Shown here piece after piece: positions 32,590 to 45,474 of a DNA stretch of 64,000 bases (positions are counted from its first letter, which is position 1; each line of letters begins with the position of its first letter). Both the position numbers and the translations under genes were made by a program. Below the pieces are notes generated by a model. It searched no databases and had not been told where the DNA came from. It worked only from the letters and a program-made list of their open reading frames with translations. Source of the stretch: Fomitopsis serialis (taxonomy: Eukaryota > Basidiomycota > Agaricomycetes > Polyporales > Fomitopsidaceae); NCBI RefSeq assembly GCF_022376445.1, contig NW_025955165.1, positions 1-64,000 on the forward strand, written 5' to 3'.

Positions 32590-35500
32590 GACTGCAGGTC
32601 GGTTGAGCGACGTGCCGGAGGACGTTAAATGTGGGCTCGCGGGGCGACTCCGAGGTTCTGGGAAGATGGAGATAAATAGGTTCGTGAATTAGCCGACTCC
32701 AATCGTACGAGAGGCCTGAGACACGCGCGCGTGAGGCGCTGCTGGAATGGTACTCACCAGCAACCAGGACTCGTGCTCGCTGCAGCCCCGAGGAGGGAAT
32801 GGAGAGCGAACGGTTGACGGGGTAAGGAGGAGGGAAAGGTCGGAGAGGAGGGAGGATGGAGGTCGTCGTCGTCTTGCAGCCGATAAATGTCATATTTTAT
32901 TCTCCGGTGGGACGACACCTAAGCGCCCATCAGAGCCGCCATCATATTATGTCATCAATCCCCGCTCTACTGCCTGATTTGGGTATTCTCGTGTCCATCC
33001 TGCCTTGTTCCCCCATCTTGAAGAATCATCTTGCGCGGAGCACCTGCGTGCTGGTATCTGTTGTTATTGTTGACGCACTGCGGCCGTATATTGCTTGAGG
33101 TCTTCTTGCCAGCATATGACGACGCCTATTGTATCCATTCTGTGCCTACCACATCGGGATCCGGACAACGCAGGACAGCCGGTGATGGAGCGTGTCTCCT
33201 ATCCTTCTCTGAAGTTCTCATACTGTAAGTTACACACATCGGATCATTACTCTGAAATGTCTGGTAGGCGTGTTGCAGATATCTATAGGCACGCGATACA
33301 GTCGCCGAGAGGCCCGTTGCAAGGATGCATGGCTATGTTCGCTCAGTCTCCGACCAATCTGCCAGCCGCCAGACGGTGGCAATCAGTCAGTGCACTCTAT
33401 CTCCTACTACTTATCTATGCCACTAAGTGTTCATCACGCTAGCTTTGTAAGTCAACGTACTCACCCAGAGGCGAGTTTCTCAGTAGGCTGCGGCGTTGCT
33501 GCCTTCCTATCGCAAGTTCGCAGATGCCGTGGAGGTGAGGATCCCCTTCTTTGCTTGTCAACTCATCCTCGGAGACACCTTGCACAACCGACCGGCGGAA
33601 GCTCCAGCGGAGACCCCGACCTCGTGGGTCCGCGCATGAATTTTGGACGGTCCGTCCGACTTCATACCAGCGTCCCGGCGGTGGAAGCGCCTGTGAGGAC
33701 TTAAGAACTCTCCGTCAATCACCTCGGAGAGATGCCTAGCCCAGCACTTCACAAGCTCTTCTCGACTTCCTCGTTCCTAGCACGCGTACTGTGGCCTGCT
33801 GTTGTCCGCATCTCCTCCGATGCGCACATGCATGTTCCTGGCTTCTCAGGCCGTCATTGGGTGCAAAGCTATGCTAACGTCTCTCGCGGGGTGAGATGCC
33901 CTACAGTGGTGCTACACCGGCCGCACTTCTCACGTTGTCGCCTTACTTCGCGGGAATGCATGTCGTTCGCCGTCCAGGCCTCGAATTTGAAGATCCTCTC
34001 CGCACAACGGGCGACGGTTACGTGGACTGGCGCGTGTCGTAAGCTCCGCCATTCTATGTATGTATTCACGTATAACTGGGACGCTCAATTGAATCAGCAG
34101 CGCAATTCAGAGAGGTTGCAAGATCCTCGTACTCATCGGGCACATCGGTAACTGGTTTTCCACCGTTCCGAGTTCTGAGCTCAGTTTTAGCGTCAAGATT
34201 AAGCTCAGGGCAGGACCTTCTCATCCAACGGACCAGGCACAGAGGACCGAAAAGGCCAAGGTAATCAACGGGGTACATCGCGCCAGCCTGTTCATGTCCA
34301 GGGTTTCCGCGAATGAATGTACTTATGTTATGCAGCACGCAAGTATCATTGCAGGCACGTACTCCATCTGTAGGCTGATGATACTGGATGTATTGTCAAT
34401 GGGTGTTTTATTTAGTGAGCGCGGTCGCCGAGTGTCACCGTCAAGACACCGATCGGCGCGCACTCCTCCATACATCGTAGACCCGTCGTCAAAAGCATAC
34501 AGTAGTGCCTTTGGAGTACAGCATGATGGACAAGATTGCGTCTACCGTCAAAGGTGCTTATTTGACACATACGTTGCGCTCACTAGTATACGTATATCGT
34601 ACTCACCATACAGCGTGAGATGAACGCAAGTCCTACCATGGTTGACTTTGGTCCTCGGATCGGTCCACAATAGAATTGAAGAACATCCCTACATCCGAGA
34701 AGTATCTGTTGTGCGCGGCTACGTCCCGCGTTGGAAGCACAAAGTTTGACATAACAAATGGGACGTGAGCATAATTGACAATCATTGACACACGGGATGC
34801 TGAGGATCTGAGCAGTGGTGGACTTTCTGGGTATCAACCCAGGAACCGGATGTGGTGCTGGCACTGTCATGGCGCGATGAACACACGGTTAAATTTTAAG
34901 AGAGTTTTTGGTATGTCTTGAACTTATATGAACGCACTCAGGGACCCTTGTCCCGATTGAGGACCTCTCCAATTCATTTGAAACGACGGCCAGTTGTATG
35001 CTTGCTCTATCTCGATGCCGCACACAAGCATCTGACACAGAGGGTACGGCGCAAAAATGGCACGTAGGGTTCTTGTGAGGTATGCATTCTTGGATAATAG
35101 GTCCGAAGCGAATTGTGGTTCTGCATCAAACTCGTCAGGTCACCTACGCTGGGCAAGGGGCCTTGCGCACATTCGATTACAGAAGCACCGGGTGGATTTG
35201 ACGCGGCCAGAACAGGGCCGTGTCGAGATGTCGAGCGATGAACTGGGAAGTGGCTCTTTGATGCAAGTTGACGCTCTCTGCGCTCTGGGATAGTGCTCGA
35301 GTCCGAACATCAGACATGGAGCAGAGCAGTGCATGCGACGAGGAAATGACGATGCGAGGTACATTAGTACTGGAAGCTGTTCTCGTTGATCGACGTACCC
35401 GCCACCATGTGAGGATGTGAGTACTCCGTCTGAGCCGGCAATCTCAGTGTGCCCTTTTCTTTTGTCTGGCCCGGGGGACGGAACATGCATTAGATGGGCG

Positions 35501-37655
35501 CATATGATTAACAAGCCAACACGTATACCTAACAAGAAAGCGCATATGCAGTGTATGCGCCAAGCCAGACGTAACTTAACAAGGATTCACATATTTGTCA
35601 AAGTCTGAGGACGGCGCTTAGGACTGTGTACATCAGATCCCGTGGGGCGTGACTGCCAATGGTTTTGTGAGGGAGAGCGAAGATCCGGGTGTGGCGGATA
35701 ACTGAAGAAGAATGACTGTCCAGTGGGCGATGGTGGTGGTTAAGGTGAGAGTTTGGGAGAGATAAGTTACATGACGAAGGCGGCCGCGCCGTCCGTCACG
35801 CGTCACGTCCGACTACGAATTGACGCGGTTATGTCACGTGGTCGCGACTGAAGTGCCAATTTGAATGGGTGGCGCCTAACTGTCTGCAAGTTCGCAACCT
35901 TATTCACAACCCTCAGCTTCGTCGCATGCCACCATCTCCACCGGCACTGAGACCCATGCTGAATCATGCCACGCTCAGTTCTGCCAGCAGGATGCCACGA
36001 CGAACTCTGATATTCGGATATTCCTCTATGCGAGCGCCACGCCCGCATCCGGGCCGGGGATGGTAAGAAGTTAGCACGACCAGGTTTTCGCTGCAATGGC
36101 TAACTCCCCATACTCGCTCTGTAGTGGTCAGTGATACAAAGATTGCACAACGCTGTATAGTGCATGCCCTACATATAGCGATGAGCTGCCAGTGAACCTG
36201 GTGTGGTGGTCATGACATCGCATCCGTGTAGGTCAGTGCGTTAGCTATCGGTGACAGGAAGATCACGACTGATGTATCAAGCAAGACGATTCACCGGACG
36301 CAGTCACCGAGGGATTCCTTACGCCGCCGTGGATTAGCTCCCTGCGCACAAATCGCGCGGTCATGCGGTACTGTTGAGTGCAATGTGAGCGGTTGGTCTC
36401 TGGGCACTGTTTTGCATTGACAGGTCGAATATCATTTCTCGGAGCTCTTGCATGGATCAGGAATGTAGCTGGCGGAATAGCAAGCGTCCTAGGCCTATCT
36501 GCTACGGTGACCGCGCAGCAGGCGCAGGGATCATTGCTATGCATCATTCAGTCATCACATATCCACCTTAAACAAGGTTCGACAGTACGTCGGCGGCCTT
36601 GCTAGCCTATTCTGGCGTGCACAGTCGAGCGCTCCGACTACGCGATACATCGCAGGACCGACGGCGCTTGTGTGAAGTGCGGTTGGGCTTCAAAGGTGCA
36701 GCACCACAGCAGCCGACGCTTCCTCTGGAGTATGCTACGGAATGCCTTGGCCGGCGCGGGCCCAAGAAGGCGGTTGTCAACTTCTTGAAACGTCTGGACG
36801 CAGCGAACGTGGTGGACGTGGGTCACAGTGGTGCAGCACAGCAGCCGACTCGGACGTCGCATTGTCACGAGCGCGTTGATCAGTCCTATTGTAAATACTC
36901 AAGAATCTTATACAGTCGTACCCAGGCGCTGCGTGGTGTTATATGCGACCACAGCGTCAAGCTTGTGCCAAGGCCAATTACGTTGTGATCAACCACCTGT
37001 GGTAGACTCAGATGTTAGAGGTGAGTTCTCCGGTTCTCTCATCGGTGTGCATTGGTTGAAGTGGAGAGCATCGGTGCCTTTGCCGTCAGCGTCCCTTCTT
37101 TGAGGGATATTTCATATATACGTCGGCTTTTGACTCCCATCCGCTGGCCGCCTGCGTCTGGACTGTGCGCCCAAATGGAGCGCTGTCACTCGGCCGCCAC
37201 TGTCAAACACGGCTGTCAACGCACACAGCCCATACGAGTATTCCGGGGACGAGAAACACACCAAAGTGCATTGAATCTGGTCGATCCTGCATCACTGAGG
37301 TCGATAATCGACCTCTGTGACATATAGCACTGCAAAGAGAAAATACGTCCTCGTACAATTACGTTTCTTCTGTGTCCTTGGTCCAAATAGGTTCATCCCA
37401 GTTATTGGAATAGGATGGCCGCTCATCGCGCTGTCACTGTGCACTAAAACTAAACGTGGTTCGTGATCCGACGCACGGTGGAACCGCTCACAGCGCTGGG
37501 GTCTTCTGACATCCCACTAGAACGTCATGACTTCACAGGTTGGCGATGCGCTGGTGAGGCCGCGAATATGCCTCGTATAAAAGGTGAGCTCTGTCCACTC
37601 CTTTCAGCATCCGACATCCTACGATTACAACCCAGACATCCCTTACACATCGAAC
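32590..37655. other. Gene-poor interval, nothing recognised
   Basis: Scattered short frames on both strands. The best, minus 34338-34066 (GLFGPLCLVRWMRRSCPELN), has no recognisable family and no clear exon partners. GC-rich CACGCGTCACG words occur near 35795. No tRNA, transposon terminus or conserved domain could be supported. Confidence 0.4.
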
Positions 37656-39781
37656 ATGAGCGCGAGCGACTTCCGTCCCATCATCACCGGAGCCACTGGC
37701 GGCGAGCCTATCGCAGGAGCGTTGGCACCCAACCGCGTCGAGTTCCGCGACTTCGTCAAGGACAAGCAGCAGTTTTCGCTCTATGTCCAAGCTCTCGGTC
37801 AGTCATCCCTTCTTCGAAGCCGTCGGACTGATATTCATGAACATCGTTTCTGCAGAGGTCATCTTCAAGGAGCCCTTCGACAGGGACTTCTCGTGGCCTG
37901 CCATTGGCGGTATCACGGTATGCCTTACGTGCGGTGGGGCGACTCGGGCTCCCCGACCCGCCCGGTGGTGATACCTTTGGTGGGTACTGCACCCATGGTC
38001 GGTACTGTTCCCGACCTGGCACCGGCCGTACGTCGCACTGTTTGAGGTAAGAGCAGGTCGGTTTGATCGTAACTGCATATGCTAATGCCTTCGCTCTCGA
38101 ACAGCAAAGCCTCCACGCTGCCGCCCTGAAGATTGCCCACGAGTACACGACAGACAAGCTCGGATGGGTCAAGGCTGCGCAGAACTTCCGTGTGCCCTTC
38201 TGGGACTGGGCGCGCCCCGTCCCTGCGGGAGAGCCCGCTGTGCCGTGGAGATGCGGACCACGACTATCACCATCATCACTCCTCACGGAGAGAAGACCGT
38301 CAAGAACCCCGTGCACTCTTTCACCTTCCTTTCGAAGTTCCCGTACACGACCTTCGATGCTCCGTACAACGGTTGGCAGACCACTCTCAGGTACCCCACT
38401 AGCGACCAGCCGGATGCGAAGAGCCAGATGGACCTCTTCGAGAGGTATGAAAGGACCCTTCTTTTTTTGTAGTCCCAGTGATAACCCTTTGCTTGCAGCA
38501 CGTATGGCCAGAACAATAGCCAGGTCCGCACGCAGACATACCAGATGCTCACGCGGCTCGTTACGTGGAACTACTTCAGCAACCACACAACGAAGCAGAA
38601 CCCGCCTATCGCCAACAGTCTCGAGACCATTCACGACAACATGCATCTGTTGATTGGTGGAAACGAGCAATACGAGGGGCACATGTCCGATGTCCCTGTC
38701 GCTGGTACGCATTCATGTTTAGTGAGGAACCGCCGGCCGCTGAATAACAACCATAGGCTTCGATGCTGCATTCTTCTTGCACCACGCCAACGTCGATAGG
38801 CTGCTGTCGCTCTGGCAGGCCATCAACTACGATGTCTGGGTCACCCCGGGAGACCAGCCCGGCGGAACCTACACCATCAAGGATAACGGCCCTGTCAATG
38901 TTCAGTCCGGTCAGTCATACTACGGTCTCTTCTGCAGACCAATGCTCATGCGCCATCTCTACAGATCTGACTCCGTTCTGGCTCACTGAGTCGTCGTTCT
39001 GGAATTCGACCCAAGTTCGCGACTGGGCCGGCGCTCTGCACTATTCCTACCCCGATTTTGACGGTCTGAAGGGCAAAAGCCCCGCGGAGATCCGCACGGC
39101 CACTTCGAGCGCGTCGGGAAGCTCTACGGACCTGTCAGGCCGACACCGCTTACCGTCCAGCCTGGTGGCCCCGAGATCCCTGCTGGTGGCCCCGGCCCCG
39201 TCCAGCCTGGCGGTCCCGAGAAGCCCCCGACTGGGACGAGCTCCGGCGGCTCCACGTCCGTCGAGTACAACAGCACGACGCACGAGTGGACCGTGCACAT
39301 CCGCTTCAAGAAGTTCGAGCTCGGGAAGAGCTACTCCGTCCAGGTCTTCCTGGGCGAGACGTACGTCGGCTCCGTGTCCGCGTTCACGAGTGCCTCCGCG
39401 CACCGGTGCGAGAACTGCCGGAACAACCTGGACATCGAGCTGGAGGGCTTCGTGCACCTGAACGAGGTTCTACTGCAGAAGCTGCACACGCTCTCGCCGG
39501 ACGTCGTGAAGCCCTACTTGACGAAGGAGCTCAGCCTCAAGGTCCAGGGCAGGAAGGTAGAGTCGTGCTTGCTCGTCGCCAGAATGTTCTGATGATGTTT
39601 CTGTGTAGCCGGATGGCACTCCTGCGACATCGAGCGCGATCTGCCGTCGCTCAAGGTGGCTCCGTTCTCGCGCCACGTCTACCAGGACTCGCCATACGAG
39701 GTCCCGAGGCTGGGCGACGTGACTTACCACCATGGTGTTCTCAGTGGCAAGCCCGGCCACACCCCGGCTGAGCGCTGGTGA
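37656..39781 (+). CDS. Tyrosinase (type-3 copper polyphenol oxidase), frameshifted
   Basis: Oxidises phenols to quinones (melanin and other pigments) with two copper ions. It starts [20 protein letters not shown]. CuA-site ligands are visible as GMPYVRWGD (the preceding His needs one extra C at ~37916), CTHG, and [14 protein letters not shown] central domain with [13 protein letters not shown] follows, then [16 protein letters not shown] and the CuB motif [16 protein letters not shown]. The C-terminal domain is long ([20 protein letters not shown]) and ends [17 protein letters not shown]. This matches the two-domain pro-tyrosinases of mushrooms, in which the C-terminal domain is removed for activation. 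One-base deletions lie near 37916, 37968, 38003, 38253, 39142 and 39625; five to seven introns are visible. I infer sequence error over gene death because all copper ligands survive. Confidence 0.85.
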
Positions 39782-40079
39782 ATGGGCCATCGCGGAGAGG
39801 CACGACTTGTACGATAGCTAAGTAATCTCGGAGAGGAGCGTCGTGCCTTCGAAACAGGACTCTTATGTGCTTTGTATATACGTGTAACTCAAGAATGTAT
39901 GCGCTATGGTATGTCAGTGACTCAGAACATAATTGGGAGCTTGAAGGTCGCGCCTGATCTGGAGGTGTGTGTTTCCAGCACGGCTTGTTCCGTACCGATG
40001 ATGTCATACAGCATACTGATGTCTTGCAGCCCGAGCACGGAAATTGCCGCTGTTACGACGTATCAAACATTCGTTAAGT
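39782..40079. other. Convergent intergenic spacer
   Basis: Tyrosinase and the dehydrogenase converge here, leaving about 300 bp for both 3' UTRs. Nothing else seen. Confidence 0.5.
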
Positions 40080-41501
40080 CTACCGAGACATGTTGAGCTC
40101 AGCGGGCATATTTCCTCCAAGCGCGCCGCCAATGACATTGTTGATCGCCATCGTGGCCATCCCCAACCTCGTCTCGTTCGTAGCGCTTCCTATGTGAGGC
40201 AAGACAACGCACCTAATAGTGAAGGGGGGTCAGGTGCGAACAGGTGGATGCAGACACGATACTAACCTCGGCTCCCTTAGGAGCGGATGATCCGCGGGGA
40301 CGTTGGGCTCACCCTCAACAACATCTACGCCTGCACCCCAGATCCATCCTTCCCTACACGCCTTTGCCAAAGCTTCAGAGTCAACGAGCACTCCGCGGCT
40401 GGTGTTCACCAGCACCGCCGTCTTCTTCATGCCTTTCAAAAACGCTTCGTTCACGACGTGATACGTACTCGGCCCGCCAGGCGCGAGCACGAATACAACG
40501 TCGCTCTCTCGTGCGAGTTCAGCCAGATCGACCCGCCGGAATTCCGCGAGGCCATGCGGGGCGTACTTCGCGAGCAGCTCTGCGTCGCGCGCAGGGTTGG
40601 GCTGCGAGGTGGGGTTCCCGGTGTAGAGCGCACGGGTGTAGCCGAAGGGGAGGAGACGCGCGAGGGTGGATTGCGCGATGCGACCGAAGCCGAGGAAACC
40701 TGCTGTGCGCGCGGGGTGGACCCAGCTCGCGCTTAGTTGGGAGCCAGCCCATAAGTAGGGGGCCCATGGGTAAGCGGACCACTGCACGACGCTCGGTGAG
40801 CGGGATAGGGTGAATGAAAAGCATAGACAGACCTGTCCCTTCTGAACAATCTCTGAGGTCTCCTTGATGTTACGGCCTGCCATCAAGGCAAGCATAACTG
40901 TGATATCGGCGACTATTGCATAGTGAGGGTACGTTCGTGAATGGTAACTAAACCATTACCTGCTTCTGTGAGGACATCCGGTGTAAACCAAGCTTGATTC
41001 CGCGCTGAGAGAGCGACTCCACGGCCACATGTTCTGTGTCGCAGGCAGCCAGTCAGTATGGCCGTCATTGTCCCATGATGATACTGACCATATCCAACGG
41101 ACATTGTGGAGATGACCTTTAGGCTTGGCCCGGCTGCAAGCAGGATCAGTTTGCTGAGGGTAGTCACGAACCATTAAGCATACCGGCGTCAAGGAACTCA
41201 TTGTCAACCTGTTTAACACGGTTGACGCTTGTCAGCTATCCTGATCGTCTGATGTCTGACCTTCTCTGAGAACAGGAGCAGTATGCCTGTTGCTCCGGGA
41301 ATGTTATCGAACAACCACTTTCTATCGCACGGCTGTGTTTCTGAGTGCCATGCGACAACCTGTGTAGAATGAGTGCGACAAGTTGATCTTCGTGAATTGA
41401 CAAATCAGGCATGAGCGACTTACATCGAGATCCGGACGATCGAGGAGGCGCATGGCCTCGGCGCCCAAGCTTCTCGTAACCACAACTTTCGGACGCGCCA
41501 T
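40080..41501 (-). CDS. D-2-hydroxyacid dehydrogenase (glyoxylate/hydroxypyruvate reductase type)
   Basis: NAD(P)-dependent D-isomer-specific 2-hydroxyacid dehydrogenase. Exon 1 reads MARPKVVVTRSLGAEAMRLL. Further exons give CDRKWLFDNIPGATGILLLF, AAGPSLKVISTMSVGYG and EHVAVESLSQRGIKLG. Next are ADITVMLALMAGRNIKETSE and the Rossmann motif AGFLGFGRIAQSTLARLLP. Catalytic Arg is in VNTSRGVLVDSEAL, Glu in DVVEGEPNVPADHPLL and His in CVVLPHIGSATNETRLG, so the active site is complete. The end is GGNMPAELNMSR. Introns are short. One base seems missing near 41000 (GIKLG to TPDVLTEA). Glyoxylate/hydroxypyruvate reductase is the closest named group; the true substrate is uncertain. It converges on the tyrosinase. 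Confidence 0.85.
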
Positions 41502-43359
41502 CCCGGGTTGCAGGTGCGCAGTGATTGAAGTTATGCGGTGAGCCAACGACCGAGCAGACGAGGACATGAAGGTTTTATTTAACCTGCGGCGAGTGCGGTA
41601 GACACTGGTCACATCTCACGTCGAATCGGGCACGCCGACAGTCCCCGCGAGAACGCCGACGCCCGTAGCGGAGGCCCGGCTCTCCGTCGCTGCTCACCGT
41701 CACGGTCTCGACGCGTGCCAGTGCTGTCCATCGTTCAACCTCACCGTCATATTCTATCATATTGTGCCCAGGTCTGCCCAGGTGATTCTCAACGAACTGG
41801 ACATTGGCGAGTACCGAAACAACGATATCCTGAGGCACGAAGGTTGAGGAAATGGTCTACGTCTGCCTGGGGAGACTACAGTACCGTGGGTATGACATTC
41901 GTCGACATCTAGTCTCCCCTAGGCAGACCCTAAAGAAAACCTCTTTGAGTGGGGGAGAGGACGGTCTTCTAGTCGACATCTCTGGGTAATTGATTGATTG
42001 TATTCCTGCAAGGCATGCGGCTGCGCTCAGTCCCCGGTGTGCAGACCACAGTCACCTCTGACTCTTTGAGGACGGTCGTGGCTGCGGTTGCTCGCGATCG
42101 GCGGCTTTGATCGCTCAGACAACCACCGGCCTGGCGCAATAGTATCAGTACTAGGTGGCCGCCAGTGGCAACTTGCAACCGAGCCGGCTACATCCAAGTA
42201 CTCGCCGAATTGCCATCAGGCCCTCCGAAACGCGACATGAGCGGAACGTACTGCCTGAATTTGGCCTAGACACGCGTGGGCTAGATCGTCAGACAGGAAT
42301 ATCCGGAGCGCGCGGAGGCCGAAGGAGTTGTTTGCTCTGCCCGCGGGAGACCAGCCGGGTTCACTTCCGAATCAGCGTGCTCCAAGGCCACAACTCAGCT
42401 GAGTAAGATGAAGCTTCGACGTAGTATCGGTTCTGACCCACAACAAAGTCTGGATATCCAGATCAAGAGACCGAGTGCTAGAACTCCGAGAGGTACGCGT
42501 CCCCGTTATCTACCAGTGGCGATATTGCGTCGACGAACTGACGACCCACCGCTCAAGGTTCTCAGCGATGCCACTTTGGTGTCATAAAGGACCGGTCTGG
42601 TGCTTATAATTGGCTCTACTAGGATATGCAGTGTCTTGCTCTCCGATGGGGTGGCCCGTAGTCGGCTTGTTCGCCCGCTTGTGTGTTCGCATCTTGTCAC
42701 TGCGAATTATTCTGAGTATTGCAGGGCTTCGTGCTCACCATAGTGCGTCGTACGAACACCATGCATCATCATGTGTGGCCTGCGACGACAGGAGCGGTAC
42801 GCTTGTCAGGCAAATTTTAGCATGCAACGTCATTATGGCTGTTTGGATGGTCATGTCTAGGAGACTCCGAGTTCTTGGCCCGCCGACAATCTCCGGTGAG
42901 TACGACGACGTTGAAATTGGCATGCCACTAATAAACTGACAGCCGCCAACAGACTCCACATGTACTTACTAACATGGGCGATTAGGTTAGCGCATGACCA
43001 TGAAGTCGGCATTGAAGTGGCTCGACACTATGAATTACCATGACACAGCCGGGCCATGTACAGAACGATACGACTGACTTCGGCGGCTATGAAGGTCCCT
43101 GAAATCATGTGGCAACATATGTAGCTGCGCCCGTGCCCCAAACAAGCCCATGTAAGCCAGAGCTCCGGTTCATCCTGCTTCAATATTGTATAGACATCGT
43201 CTCACCACCGATACTATCAGTTTCCGGCGCGCGTTCAGTAGGTAGCCCGAAGTGACCGCAACAAGAACGAACGGGCTCGTCGGTCACTTACGACCTCACC
43301 ACGAACAAACTATTGGGCTAGATGCTCGTGCCGTTCAAGTAACGGTCGGCCTGCCGGAC
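41502..43359. other. Intergenic, one small inverted repeat
   Basis: At 41867-41931 GTCTGCCTGGGGAGACTA is mirrored by TAGTCTCCCCTAGGCAGAC, an imperfect inverted repeat of about 19 bp with a ~27 bp spacer. A minus frame at 41838-41575 (MPQDIVVSVLANVQFVENHL) has no recognised family. Otherwise nothing supported. Confidence 0.4.
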
Positions 43360-43398
43360 AAGATACACCTCTGGCGGTTGTTTGCATAGGATAAAAGC
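43360..43398 (+). promoter_or_regulatory. Promoter block of peptide precursor copy 2
   Basis: GACAAGATACACCTCTGGCG then TTTGCATAGGATAAAAGC, the most divergent of the five shared blocks. The ATAAAAG core lies about 65 bp before the ATG, and the following ACATCGCACC matches CCATCGCA of sister copies. Confidence 0.55.
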
Positions 43399-43455
43399 TG
43401 ACTTCAGAGTGCTACTCAGACATCGCACCCCTCAACATTGCGACCTTTCCCCAAC

Positions 43456-44200
43456 ATGAAGCTCGCCTCTGCATTCGTGCTCGTCGCCTGTATCCTCCTC
43501 GAAGTCGCCACCGCAGCTCCGGCCCTTCAGGCTCAGGCCGAGAAACGCTTTGAGACCAGTAGTGGTGCGCACACATCTCATCGTCTGGGGGCATTACAGT
43601 CAAATTATCAACGGACGGCCTGACTGCTCAATTTCTGTAGACATGAAATACGGGGTGTGTTCTCTCATCAGCCTTATGAGCTATTGTGCAACATTGTATA
43701 ACTAATGTTTTAATTATCGATGCTTAGCATTTGGCGGGGATGGTGTGGGCGCAGAGTCCGCCCCGAGAAACGCGGTTTTTTGGGCACCGCCTATGCTTTA
43801 CCCTACCTTGAATCGACGGTGAGGGTGTCAGCTACAAATGATATTTTCTTCCTGCTGATGGCCCATCACGATGGTAGATCTCGAGAAACGCGGGTTTTTA
43901 GGCGCCGCCTATGCTTCCCCCTACCTTGAATCTGATGGTGAGGGGTCCGCTGCTAATGAATATTTCTCTTGCTGAGATCCATCGCATATCGGTAGATCTC
44001 GATAAACGCGGTGCGTATTCTCTTCAGCTATTGCGCATAATACCCTGGCGAAATATGCGACCTGACTATTATGTTTAGCACCCGGCGCGAATGATCCGGC
44101 TGTAGATTCTCAGCTCGAAGGCGCAGCCAGGGTGACACCTATAGCTCCTCTTGGGTTGAATCCGAAGGTCAGAGATTGTCCACTCCCCGATTCTACATGA
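43456..44200 (+). CDS. Secreted kexin-type peptide precursor, copy 2, with duplicated core exons
   Basis: Exon 1 (43456-43564) encodes the signal MKLASAFVLVACILLEVATA and APALQAQAEKRF. A 15-nt exon starts at 43641 (DMKYG; needs one more G before the donor). Exon 3 (43728-43818) carries EKRGFLGTAYALPYLEST. Exon 4 (43878-43937) carries DLEKRGFLGAAYASPYLESD. Exon 5 (43996-44010) is DLDKR. Exon 6 begins at 44079 with APGANDPAVDSQLEGAAR. Thus two near-identical Tyr-containing cores each follow KR. Exon 3 needs one extra C near 43776 and one extra G near 43819 to keep phase 1. Exon 6 either runs to TGA at 44198-44200 or splices at 44166 like its sisters, so the 3' end is uncertain. KR-flanked repeated cores are the layout known from kexin-processed fungal peptides and from dikaritin-type RiPP precursors; no modifying enzyme is assigned. 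Confidence 0.6.
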
Positions 44201-45358
44201 AGAGTGCTTATTCTGTTTGACAGACGGTGAATCTGACGAATGTACGTCCCGATTTGATGCGCATTTGAAGCATGGCTGAACGCGTGAGACATAGGAATGG
44301 CGTCGTTCGTCATTGGATCATTGGAACGTGGTGCTGTCCAGCTCTCAATACATGCTGCGATCGATGGAATGTCCGATGGTTGGACCGAAATCCTAAAGCT
44401 TCACAACAATTCATATGCCTTCATTAGACGAGTCAGTACTTGGTGCGATCACGAATCGACGGCAATGGGATGTTCACTGTGCAGTGCGTTCATCCTCGAA
44501 AATGGAGGCAGGCATCCTGGCACCAACCTCTAGATGATGCTTCAGCCAGCTGGTCTCCTAGCTCCAGTGGTAATCGACTCGGAGCAAAAGACCACGTAAC
44601 ACGTCTTGAAGCGTGAAGCATTTCCAAACAGGAATGGGGTGCGATCGATCGTAAGTCGAGGTCGTGGATCGCTTCCACGAGTCCATTAAGGTTCTTCTTT
44701 ATCCATGTCTGCCTGGAGGCTTTATTACTGACAATACCCTGTGCCTTCGTAAGGATTCAGTGTAGGCATGAAGTCAAACCTCAACTGCGAAGAGGCCAGC
44801 CTGAAGGTCCATGAGAGCTCGGTAAATATTAGGTCCATATTACGAGCGACTTGAGCCTGAGGTGGCAACTCGCCGACACTATTGGCAGTGGTTTTACGGA
44901 CTTGGAGCTCCGCTCACGGGCCACCTCGCATGACATGCGACCAGTCTGAGATTGATTTCTATCAAATCTTGTAGAATGTAAGCGCGGCAATCGCAGACCA
45001 CCTGTCCTTGCGTGCCCAGTTTTGTACTCTCCGTTTCAAACACCATGCACTAATGGAATTTTCCTCGACAGATCTGGTATGGAACGATGCCGCGGCGTGG
45101 ATTGGACACCTCAGTGGAGCCTCTATTATCATTGTGTCAGGTTACTCGGCCGCGTTCTCCACGAGTGGCGGACCATGTGCACACATCTGTTCCGTAGTAG
45201 GCTACTGGGAAAGCGCGTACCCTCCGAGAGCCTGACTGGACGCAGCGACATGCCATTGAACCGAATAGACCAAATGCACAGAAGGACCGACGAATATCTC
45301 GTGCGTCATTTTTGAATCATTGCACTAGTCTCCGGCCTCGTGTTCACTGAATAAGCTA
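44201..45358. other. Intergenic, nothing recognised
   Basis: Short frames only; no repeats strong enough to report. Confidence 0.4.
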
Positions 45359-45410
45359 TGCGCGTCGGACGACACACGTCGTCGGCGGCTGTGTGTATGG
45401 GATAAAAGCA
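45359..45410 (+). promoter_or_regulatory. Promoter block of peptide precursor copy 3
   Basis: GCGCGTCGGACGACACACG and then GTGTGTATGGGATAAAAGC, 65-75 bp before the ATG at 45475; CATCGCAAC follows as in the other copies. Confidence 0.6.
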
Positions 45411-45474
45411 GGCCTGAAAAATCTCCCTGAACATCGCAACCTTCTGCAAAGTCGCGTCTTAACTTCTCAGCACT

